From contig CAZCLA010000025.1 of NCBI GenBank assembly GCA_964499285.1, positions 1 through 49,123 of the forward strand: a stretch of DNA of 49,123 nt. Direction: 5' to 3'. Positions 25,146-32,677 of this stretch are shown here, piece after piece. Under the pieces are notes generated by a model, which did not search any database, had not been told where the DNA came from, and worked only from the letters and a program-made list of their open reading frames with translations. Both the position numbers and the translations under genes were made by a program. Position 1 is the stretch's first letter, and the number at the start of each line of letters is the position of its first letter. The DNA is from JAGFIY01 sp964499285 (lineage in GTDB: Bacteria; Bacteroidota; Ignavibacteria; Ignavibacteriales; Melioribacteraceae).

Positions 25146-27005
25146 ATGAGAATTCCCGAAGAAAAAATCGAAGAAATTAGAAATGCGTCGAACATAGTCG
25201 ATATTATTTCAAGCTATGTTCAGTTGAAAAAACGAGGTAAAAACTTTGTCGGGCTCTGTCCCTTTCACCAAGAAAAAACTCCATCATTCACGGTAAGTGA
25301 AGAAAAGCAATTATTTAAATGTTTTGGGTGCGATATCGGGGGAAATGTTTTCTCGTTTTTGATGGAATATAAAAATATTTCCTTCGTAGAAGCAGTGGAA
25401 GAAGTTGCTGAAAGTTTGGGAATTAAAATTAATTACCAACAGCAGTCGTACTCGGATCCTTCGGGACTTGAAGAACTTTATGAGATAAACACGATTGCCG
25501 CAAAATATTTCTCAAGCAATTTATTTAACAGTGATGAAGGTGAAACTGCGAGAAATTATTTGAAGAAACGAAAAATAAAAACACAAGTGCAGCGCAGTTT
25601 CGGGCTTGGTTATGCTTTTTCGGAATGGGAACACTTTCTCCAATTTGCAAAAGACAATAATTTAAATCTTTCAAAAGCTAAACAACTTGGGTTAATAGAC
25701 ACGAAAGACAACGGGGGTTTTTACGATAAATTCCGAGGAAGGATAATCTTTCCTATTTTTTCACCCAATGGAAGAGTGATTGCTTTTGGCGGACGAATTT
25801 TGGATCCATCGGCAAAAACAGCAAAATATCTTAACTCGCCGGAATCTCCCATCTATCTGAAAAGAAGATCGCTTTACGGTCTCTATCATTCAAAGGATGA
25901 GATAAGAAAACTTGATAAAGCTGTTCTGGTTGAAGGCTACATGGACTTAATTGCTCTCTTTCAGCAGGGAATCAGAAATGTAGTAGCTTCATCGGGAACG
26001 TCGTTGACGACTGAACAAGTACAGCTTCTTTCGCGGTACACAAAAAATATAATTGTACTTTTCGATGCCGATTCAGCGGGTCAGGCTGCGGCTTCGAGAA
26101 GTATTGAGATTTTACTTAAACAGAATTTTGAGGTGAAGGTTGTAACGCTCCCGGATGAACATGATCCCGATTCATATATAAACGAATTCGGGAAAAGCGA
26201 GTTTGAAAATCTACTTAACAACGCAAAGAACTTTCTTGAGTATCAGACCGAAAAATTCAAAAAGCAGGGAGATCTTGACGATCCGCAGAAAGAGACGGAA
26301 GCAATTAGGGAACTGGTCAGAATTATTTCGTTTATAGAAGATCCACTAAAAAGGAACATTTATATAAAATCCATCTCACGAAAATTCGGGTTGAGAGAAA
26401 AATTGATCGAATCGGAACTTGAGAAGTTTATATCACAGAACAGACCAAGACAGTCAACTTCAACTCAGCAGAAATTGAAACCGCAGATAAACGGAATAAA
26501 AACAGATTCCAAAATTCGTGCGGCGGAAAACAAGTTCGAAAAAGAGATTATTACTTTACTTCTTGAAGGAATCGAAGAGGTAATGGATATTATTTTCGAT
26601 CATATACTTCCTGATGAATTTATTAATCCGGTGTACAAACATGTTGCTGAATTAATTTTTGAAAATTATAAAAAGGATGTTTTTTCGCCTTCTATTATTA
26701 TCGAACAAATAGAGGATGAACAAATCAAAAATTTTATCCTTTCGTTATCATTAAACAATGAAACCATCAGCACCCGTTATGGAGATGATTTTTCAAGCAA
26801 AGAAGTAACTAAAAGAAACCTGATAAAATATGCCGATGATATTGCAATGCGTTACAAAGTATTGAAAATAGACGAACAACTCGAGATGAACAGAAAAAAA
26901 ATTGCTTCGGGAATATCGGAAGAAGAAATTCTGGAACTGTTTAAACTTAATTCGGAATTAGAAAAAGAAAAGAAAACAATGCTTGAAGAGCATAACGGGA
27001 AATAA
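25146..27005 (+). CDS. dnaG: DNA primase
   Basis: The 619-residue enzyme makes RNA primers at the replication fork. The N-terminal zinc-binding domain has ligands C38, H41, C59 and C62 (LCPFHQEKTPSF, FKCFGCDIGGNVFSF). The RNA polymerase core includes GRIIFPIFSPNGRVIAFGGR and the TOPRIM motifs LVEGYMDL and VLFDADSAGQAA. The C-terminal third, after a low-complexity linker, is a helical region expected to bind the DnaB helicase. The usual neighbour rpoD is not adjacent here; a GH13 gene follows after 8 bp. Confidence 0.97.
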   Translation: MRIPEEKIEEIRNASNIVDIISSYVQLKKRGKNFVGLCPFHQEKTPSFTVSEEKQLFKCFGCDIGGNVFSFLMEYKNISFVEAVEEVAESLGIKINYQQQSYSDPSGLEELYEINTIAAKYFSSNLFNSDEGETARNYLKKRKIKTQVQRSFGLGYAFSEWEHFLQFAKDNNLNLSKAKQLGLIDTKDNGGFYDKFRGRIIFPIFSPNGRVIAFGGRILDPSAKTAKYLNSPESPIYLKRRSLYGLYHSKDEIRKLDKAVLVEGYMDLIALFQQGIRNVVASSGTSLTTEQVQLLSRYTKNIIVLFDADSAGQAAASRSIEILLKQNFEVKVVTLPDEHDPDSYINEFGKSEFENLLNNAKNFLEYQTEKFKKQGDLDDPQKETEAIRELVRIISFIEDPLKRNIYIKSISRKFGLREKLIESELEKFISQNRPRQSTSTQQKLKPQINGIKTDSKIRAAENKFEKEIITLLLEGIEEVMDIIFDHILPDEFINPVYKHVAELIFENYKKDVFSPSIIIEQIEDEQIKNFILSLSLNNETISTRYGDDFSSKEVTKRNLIKYADDIAMRYKVLKIDEQLEMNRKKIASGISEEEILELFKLNSELEKEKKTMLEEHNGK

Positions 27006-27013
27006 ATTTAATT

Positions 27014-28498
27014 ATGAACTTCAATCCCGCAATATATGAGATAAACACGCGTGTTTGGATTAACCAATTCAGAAACAGCAAAAATACGGCAACTTTGCTT
27101 GATGTGCCGATAGCTTACTGGAAAGAACTAAAGGCAAAGGGCATCGATATGATTTGGTTGATGGGAATTTGGGAAACGTGTTCAAGCACTGTGGAAAAAT
27201 ACTGCTTTGAAGAAAATCTAGTTAAGGAATATAAACGCGCCTTAAAGAACTGGAAAAAAGAGGATGTGATCGGATCCCCATATGCAATAAATAATTATAA
27301 TATAAATCCCGTGTTCGGAACAACTGATGATTTCAAAAAAATCAAAGAGATATTAAATGATTTAGAACTTAAGCTGATTCTTGATTTCATCCCAAATCAC
27401 TTTAGTGCAGATACTGAGCTTCTAAAAACCAATCCTGAAATTTTCGTTTCTGCCGATTATGAATACTATCTTGATGATCCGCACACATTTTACAATCCTT
27501 TTCAAGAAGAAAGAAAAATCTTTGCGCATGGGCGTGATCCTTTCTTCCCGGCTTGGCAGGACACTGTACAGATAAACTACTTCAGCGATAACGCTCGAAA
27601 ATTTATGACAGAAACTCTGCTTGACTTAACGGAACTTTGCGATGGAGTCCGCTGCGATATGGCAATGCTTGCACTTAACAATGTATTTAAAAATACTTGG
27701 GGCGGAGTTCTTAAGAAAATGGGTTTCGACAAACCCGAAGAAGAATTTTGGCGTTCAGCGATTTCAGAAGCAAAAAGAAAAAATCCAAATTTTATGTTTT
27801 TGGCGGAAGTATACTGGGAACTTGAATGGGAACTTCAGCAGCTCGGTTTTGATTATACTTATGATAAAAAACTTACGGATCGTATCCGAGTTGGTGATGT
27901 TGAAGAAATTAAAGAACATCTTACCGCAAACAGTTTGTATCAATCAAAGTCTATCAGATTCATCGAAAATCATGATGAGCAAAGATCGCTTACACTGTTT
28001 GGTAAAGAGAAAACAAGAGCCGCAGCCGTTTTAATAAGTACATTAGCCGGCATGAAACTTTATTTCGACGGACAGTTTGAAGGGAAAACTGTTAAACTGC
28101 CGGTTCAACTCGGCAGAGAACCTCAGCAGCATATAAACAAGTGTATTGTGGATTTTTATGATAAACTTCTTGTTATCTGCAGAAACGACATTTTTAAAAA
28201 AGGTGAATGGAAACTGCTTTTCCTGGAATCTTCTTGGAGCGGTAATTTATCGTATAAAAATTTACTTGCTTGGGAATGGTCGTACGATAAAGAGAGACGA
28301 CTTGTGATCATAAACTTCTCGGATCATACTTCGTCATGCAGGCTGAAACTTTCGCTTAGTGATTTCCCGGAGCAAATCCAAATGATTGATTTGCTTGATA
28401 ACGAACTTTACATAAGAAGCAAAGAGGATATTGAAACAATCGGGCTTTATGTTGAACTCGATCTTTTCAAGTCACACATTTTTTCATATTCATTTTAA
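27014..28498 (+). CDS. GH13 alpha-amylase-family enzyme
   Basis: The 494-residue cytosolic TIM-barrel protein has no signal peptide and acts on an alpha-glucan or a related sugar. The four conserved regions are recognisable: LILDFIPNHF (His129), GVRCDMAML with the nucleophile Asp215, FLAEVYW with the acid/base Glu265, and FIENHDEQR with Asp321. The N-terminal YEINTRVWIN is shared with bacterial intracellular members of unclear substrate. A beta C-terminal domain follows. It starts 8 bp after dnaG, probably on the same message, an unrelated pairing. Confidence 0.9.
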   Translation: MNFNPAIYEINTRVWINQFRNSKNTATLLDVPIAYWKELKAKGIDMIWLMGIWETCSSTVEKYCFEENLVKEYKRALKNWKKEDVIGSPYAINNYNINPVFGTTDDFKKIKEILNDLELKLILDFIPNHFSADTELLKTNPEIFVSADYEYYLDDPHTFYNPFQEERKIFAHGRDPFFPAWQDTVQINYFSDNARKFMTETLLDLTELCDGVRCDMAMLALNNVFKNTWGGVLKKMGFDKPEEEFWRSAISEAKRKNPNFMFLAEVYWELEWELQQLGFDYTYDKKLTDRIRVGDVEEIKEHLTANSLYQSKSIRFIENHDEQRSLTLFGKEKTRAAAVLISTLAGMKLYFDGQFEGKTVKLPVQLGREPQQHINKCIVDFYDKLLVICRNDIFKKGEWKLLFLESSWSGNLSYKNLLAWEWSYDKERRLVIINFSDHTSSCRLKLSLSDFPEQIQMIDLLDNELYIRSKEDIETIGLYVELDLFKSHIFSYSF

Positions 28499-28509
28499 TT
28501 GATTTAGCT

Positions 28510-28908
28510 TTAATTACCGAACACATCGGATTTTCTCAGCCAGCCGGTTAAACTGAATCTTTGTTTTGTTGAAGGAAGAACTTCGTGATAGATTTTATCG
28601 CTTCTAAAACAAACGAAAGTTCCCGCGTTTGGAATAATATCTTCATACTTTCGATCATCTTTATAATCGTAAATTCTTAAAATGCCGCCGTATTCTTTTC
28701 TCCATTCAAAATTAAGATAGGTTATGCAAGTTATCATCCTTAACTGCTGAGAAATAAATTGGTCCAGGTGACGTTTATAAAATCCCATTGGTGGATAGAC
28801 TGCAAAATGTGCTTCAAAATTTTCTAATGCTAAAAAGAATTCTCGATTAAGAAAGATTCTTAACTCATCAATTCTACTAAAATAAATATTCTGAAGTAAG
28901 GAAAGATT
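28510..28908 (-). CDS. 2OG-Fe(II) oxygenase, N-terminus lost in gap
   Basis: The visible C-terminal part of about 133 residues is a prolyl-hydroxylase-like double-stranded beta-helix domain. Iron ligands are His and Asp in YKRHLDQF and the distal His in KIYHEVLPS. The 2-oxoglutarate-binding Arg is in KQRFSLTGW. FEAHFAVYPPMGFYKRH and NAGTFVCF match stand-alone bacterial 2OG oxygenases of about 200 residues. The N-terminal part falls in the 100-N gap, so the start cannot be placed and any reading frame across it is unreliable. It is convergent with the GH13 gene (12 bp). Confidence 0.88.
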   Translation of the reverse strand, partial: NLSLLQNIYFSRIDELRIFLNREFFLALENFEAHFAVYPPMGFYKRHLDQFISQQLRMITCITYLNFEWRKEYGGILRIYDYKDDRKYEDIIPNAGTFVCFRSDKIYHEVLPSTKQRFSLTGWLRKSDVFGN

Positions 28909-29008
28909 NNNNNNNNNNNNNNNNNNNNNNNNNNNNNNNNNNNNNNNNNNNNNNNNNNNNNNNNNNNNNNNNNNNNNNNNNNNNNNNNNNNNNNNNNNNN
29001 NNNNNNNN
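28909..29008. other. Assembly gap of 100 N
   Basis: Exactly 100 N, the conventional spacer for a scaffold join of unknown true size. It removes the N-terminus of the oxygenase gene. Confidence 0.98.
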
Positions 29009-29124
29009 TTTTTAAGCATACAATTCTAGACTAAATTATATACTACTTCAATTCCCTAAATAAAATATTTTGTTTTACTTATAATATTCTGCGAATTAAA
29101 TTAGCTGTCTATTTTGGAGTGAAC

Positions 29125-30099
29125 ATGCTTATTCTTTGGTCTGGATTTATTGTTTTAATTCTGCTCCTTCTTTTGTTGGATCTTGGTGTATTCCATAAAA
29201 AAGACAGTATAATTTCGGTAAAGTCTGCAATGTTGTGGACGGTATTCTGGATTGTGCTGGCTCTTCTCTTCAGTGTGTTTATTTATTTTGCATATGAAAA
29301 TAATTGGTACGATATAAGAAATGCTGCCGGATCAATTTATTCCGGGAAAGATGCCGTCATCAAATATATTACCGGGTACGTAATTGAAAAATCATTAAGT
29401 CTTGATAATATATTCGTGATCGCAATAATCTTCGCTTATTTCAAAATACCAGCCGAATATCAGCATAGAGTTTTATTTTGGGGGATTTTAGGAGCTCTCG
29501 TTTTGAGAGGCGTAATGATACTCCTTGGAACGGTTCTTATTCAATCTTTTGAATGGATGATTTATGTTTTTGGAGCGCTGCTTATTTACACTGCAGCAAA
29601 GATGATGTTCAATCAAGAGGAAGGGTTCAAACCATCGGATAGCAGAGTTTTTAGATATATTAAAAACAAATATCCGATTGCTGAAAATTACAAAGGACAT
29701 AATTTCTTCGTCGTAATCGATGGGAAAAAACATGCAACCATTATGCTGGTCGCTCTTGCATTAATTGAAAGCGCAGATTTACTTTTCGCGGTGGATTCTA
29801 TTCCGGCAATATTTGCAATTACCGTGGATCCATTTATTGTTTTCACTTCAAACATTTTTGCAATTTTGGGATTAAGGTCTCTTTATTTTGCTCTTGCAGC
29901 GATGATTAGAAAGTTTTATTATCTAAAAACAAGTTTGGTAATTATTCTTTTTTATGTCGGAATAAAAATGCTGATCTCAAAAATTATTCATATATCTCCG
30001 ATAATATCATTGGTAATAATAGTTGTTGTTATTTCGGGTGGAATAATTTTAAGTATAAACCGTACCAAAAAATTGCAAGAAAATAATTTAGATCAATAA
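29125..30099 (+). CDS. TerC/Alx-family membrane protein
   Basis: The 324-residue integral membrane protein has about nine hydrophobic segments. The TerC signatures are LLLLLDLGVFHKKD near the start, YVIEKSLSLDNIFVIAIIF at about 88-106, and ESADLLFAVDSIPAIFAIT in the second half, with acidic residues inside helices that are thought to bind metal. Characterised relatives export Mn2+ or assist metalation of secreted proteins. The ATG at 29125 follows GGAG with 5-nt spacing; the GTG at 29119 overlaps that site and is unlikely. No yybP-ykoY-type leader is evident in the short upstream sequence after the gap. Confidence 0.93.
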   Translation: MLILWSGFIVLILLLLLLDLGVFHKKDSIISVKSAMLWTVFWIVLALLFSVFIYFAYENNWYDIRNAAGSIYSGKDAVIKYITGYVIEKSLSLDNIFVIAIIFAYFKIPAEYQHRVLFWGILGALVLRGVMILLGTVLIQSFEWMIYVFGALLIYTAAKMMFNQEEGFKPSDSRVFRYIKNKYPIAENYKGHNFFVVIDGKKHATIMLVALALIESADLLFAVDSIPAIFAITVDPFIVFTSNIFAILGLRSLYFALAAMIRKFYYLKTSLVIILFYVGIKMLISKIIHISPIISLVIIVVVISGGIILSINRTKKLQENNLDQ

Positions 30100-30180
30100 A
30101 AATTTATAGACTTGATAAGAACACTTTTTTTTATAAATTTCAGAAAATTTTTTTACAAAAAAAATAAGAGCTGTTAAATA

Positions 30181-30354
30181 ATGAAAACAAAATGTCCTGT
30201 ATGCGGCAACGAAATTCAACTTCCGAAGGGAACTGTTATTAATGACACTATCGACTGTGAAGAATGCGGAACCGAACTAGAAGTGATAAGCGTTAATCCG
30301 CCCATTGTAAGTCAAGGTTTTGCCGACGACGAAGATGAAGATTGGGATGATTAA
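30181..30354 (+). CDS. LysW-like zinc-ribbon carrier protein, 57 aa
   Basis: This short gene encodes MKTKCPVCGNEIQLPKG..., with four cysteines in two CxxC pairs (CPVC, CEEC), GTELEVISVNPP after the second pair, and a very acidic tail ending DEDEDWDD. This is the LysW/amino-group-carrier pattern. In Thermus LysW the tail ends EDWGE and the terminal Glu is the attachment point for aminoadipate during lysine synthesis. Here the final residue is Asp and Gly is replaced by Asp, so classical carrier chemistry is doubtful. No LysX-type ATP-grasp ligase or other lys/arg gene is nearby. It sits 81 bp after the TerC gene on the same strand. Its ribosome-binding site is weak. Confidence 0.82.
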   Translation: MKTKCPVCGNEIQLPKGTVINDTIDCEECGTELEVISVNPPIVSQGFADDEDEDWDD

Positions 30355-30484
30355 CTAAATCTTTTTGGTTCTAAAGAGCTTCTTCAAATTAATGCCTTTC
30401 AATAATTTCAATAAAAAACATTAGCCGATTGTGTTGGTTCTTTCTACATTGTAATTTGAATTTTCAATCATTACTCGTGTCTAT

Positions 30485-31408
30485 ATGAACTATTATCTTG
30501 GAATTGACGGAGGCGGCTCAAAAAGTAAAGCCGTCTTGTGTGATAAGAATCTCGAAATACTTTCCACTTTTCAAGCCGGTCCTTCAAATTTTCTCAAAGT
30601 AGGCTTAAAAGATGCCGCGAAAGAAATAATGAGTTTGATCTCGGCGGCAACACACGACTTGAAAGGCTCACAGCAAAATTTAGCTGTTGTAATAGGAACA
30701 GCAGGTGCCGGAAGAAAAGAGAATGTTGAAGATTTTACTGAAGCGTTGAATAAAGAAGCAATGAAAAAACGTATTGGACTCAAGAACATTTTTATTACCG
30801 GAGATATTAACATTACACTCCACGGTGCTTTTGAAGAAAACGAAGGACTCATACTTATAGTCGGCACCGGTTCAATAATTTACGGAAAAACTAAGAACGG
30901 CAGCGAGATTCGTAAAGGAGGATTCGGCAGGCTAATCGGAGACGAAGGTAGCGGATATTCAATCGGAAAGAGAACAATTAACTTTCTTTCCAAATCCTTC
31001 GACGGAAGAATTATTCCAACACCGTTTTTCGATTTTTTAACTGAACGATTAAATATAAGTGATTCGCCCTCGCTTATTAATTCCATCTATAAAAATAATT
31101 ATGAAATATCCAAAGCCGCTGCTCTCACAATCGAAGCTGCTGAACTTGGAATGAGAGAAGCCGAGCAAATACTAAGCGAGGAAAGCGATGAACTAATCGT
31201 ACTTATAGGTTCATCACTTAACGAGTTCAGCTCAAAGTCAATTAAATTATGTCTTTCCGGCGGATTGATTGAACAAGAAAATTTTTATCGCAATATGCTG
31301 ATTGAAAAAATTAATAAGTATTTCCCACAGGTAAAACTAACCGAGCCAAAATATTCCCCTGAATTTGGAGCTGTGCTTATGGCGAAAGAATTATTTGGAG
31401 AAACGTAA
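30485..31408 (+). CDS. BadF/BadG-family amino-sugar kinase (NagK/MurK-like)
   Basis: The 307-residue ASKHA-fold ATPase has the phosphate-1 loop GIDGGGSKSKAVLCD (6-20), VIGTAGAGR, the LIVGTGSIIYG adenosine-side loop, RKGGFGRLIGDEGSGYSIG and CLSGGLIEQ. Single-domain members of this family phosphorylate GlcNAc, MurNAc or glucosamine. The following two genes, AmpG-like and NagZ-like, make a kinase for peptidoglycan-derived amino sugars the best reading. The family alone would also allow a glucosamine kinase. The AmpG-like gene begins 3 bp after its stop. Confidence 0.88.
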   Translation: MNYYLGIDGGGSKSKAVLCDKNLEILSTFQAGPSNFLKVGLKDAAKEIMSLISAATHDLKGSQQNLAVVIGTAGAGRKENVEDFTEALNKEAMKKRIGLKNIFITGDINITLHGAFEENEGLILIVGTGSIIYGKTKNGSEIRKGGFGRLIGDEGSGYSIGKRTINFLSKSFDGRIIPTPFFDFLTERLNISDSPSLINSIYKNNYEISKAAALTIEAAELGMREAEQILSEESDELIVLIGSSLNEFSSKSIKLCLSGGLIEQENFYRNMLIEKINKYFPQVKLTEPKYSPEFGAVLMAKELFGET

Positions 31409-31411
31409 ACA

Positions 31412-32677
31412 TTGAGCATATACAAACGAAATGCATGGACTTGGATCCCATCACTTTATTTCGCAGAGGGACTGCCTTACGTTCTTGTTATGACGGTTTC
31501 CGTTATAATGTATAAAAACCTCAAACTTTCAAATACTGAGATTGCACTATATACAAGCTGGCTATATCTTCCTTGGGTTATAAAACCGTTGTGGAGCCCT
31601 GTTGTCGATCTTCTGAAAACTAAACGTTGGTGGATAGTTTCTATGGAACTCGTTTTGGGCGCAGCTTTAGCAGGTGTAGCCTTTTCTCTCCAGACAGAAT
31701 CATTCTTTCAATACTCGCTTGCGTTTTTCTGGCTTATCGCGTTCAGCTCTGCAACTCACGATATATCGATTGACGGATTTTATATGATTGCTCTAACAGA
31801 AAAAGAGCAGTCTTTTTTTGTGGGTATAAGAAGCACTTTTTACAGAATTGCAATGATTACAGGACAAGGGTTGATCGTTATATTTGCCGGACTTTTTGAA
31901 GAACATCTTTCAGATATCAAAATTGCGTGGACAATTACTTTTTTAATTGTAGCCGCTCTATTCTTGATTCTTTTCCTTTATCACACATTTATTATTCCTA
32001 AACCTATAAATGATAAAGCGGTTAGATACACTGATAGTTTTTTGAAAGGTTTTGTCGAAACTTTCATTTCATTTTTTAGAAAAGATAATATTGTCATTAT
32101 TCTTCTCTTTATTCTTTTTTACAGATTAGGTGAAGGGCAGCTCGTAAAACTAGCTGCACCATTTCTTCTTGATAATTTTAATGCTGGAGGACTTGAACTG
32201 AGCACCGCATCTGTCGGCTTTATATACGGAACAGCCGGTGTAATTGCATTGGTGCTAGGCGGAATTCTCGGTGGAATTGTTGCTTCGAAGCACGGGCTAA
32301 AATTTTGGTTCTGGTGGATGCTTATCGCAATCAATATACCTAACGTTGTTTATGTGATTTTAGCTTTTCTTCAAACACAAAACTTTGTGCTTATAGTAAG
32401 TTTCGTGTTTATTGAACAATTCGGTTATGGTTTTGGGTTTACCGCATTTATGCTTTATTTAATTTATGTTTCTCAGGGCGAACACAAAACATCTCACTTT
32501 GCAATCGCCACCGGATTAATGGCGCTTGGGATGATGATCCCGGGAATGATAAGCGGATGGATTCAGGAGATGATAGGATATAAATTATTTTTCGTCTGGA
32601 TTCTCATCTCTACGATTCCGGCATTTATAATTTCATATTTTATTAAGTTTGATCCTGAATTCGGAAAGAAATCTTAA
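31412..32677 (+). CDS. AmpG-like muropeptide permease (MFS)
   Basis: The 421-residue, roughly 12-helix transporter of the peptide/acetyl-CoA/drug (PAT) branch of the MFS has SLYFAEGLPYVLVMTVSVIMY, SWLYLPWVIKPLWSPVVD at the first cytoplasmic loop, SATHDISIDGFYM and LYLIYVSQGEHKTSHFAIATGLMALG. AmpG brings anhydro-muropeptides into the cytosol for recycling. The start is a TTG (31412) with GGAG about 11 bases upstream and no nearby ATG, so initiation is probably weak and coupled to the kinase gene. It abuts the GH3 gene with no spacing. Confidence 0.92.
   Translation: MSIYKRNAWTWIPSLYFAEGLPYVLVMTVSVIMYKNLKLSNTEIALYTSWLYLPWVIKPLWSPVVDLLKTKRWWIVSMELVLGAALAGVAFSLQTESFFQYSLAFFWLIAFSSATHDISIDGFYMIALTEKEQSFFVGIRSTFYRIAMITGQGLIVIFAGLFEEHLSDIKIAWTITFLIVAALFLILFLYHTFIIPKPINDKAVRYTDSFLKGFVETFISFFRKDNIVIILLFILFYRLGEGQLVKLAAPFLLDNFNAGGLELSTASVGFIYGTAGVIALVLGGILGGIVASKHGLKFWFWWMLIAINIPNVVYVILAFLQTQNFVLIVSFVFIEQFGYGFGFTAFMLYLIYVSQGEHKTSHFAIATGLMALGMMIPGMISGWIQEMIGYKLFFVWILISTIPAFIISYFIKFDPEFGKKS

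Noticed and set aside
28499..29118. A full-length oxygenase reading from 29019 through the gap
   Set aside because: Only three codons lie on the far side of the gap and their frame relation depends on the nominal 100 N.
29020..29124. Manganese riboswitch (yybP-ykoY) upstream of the TerC gene
   Set aside because: The roughly 100 bp available show no paired stems or conserved riboswitch segments.
30100..30140. Inverted repeat aaatttata...tataaattt after the TerC gene as a terminator
   Set aside because: The stem is entirely A/T with a 23-nt loop and should be too weak.
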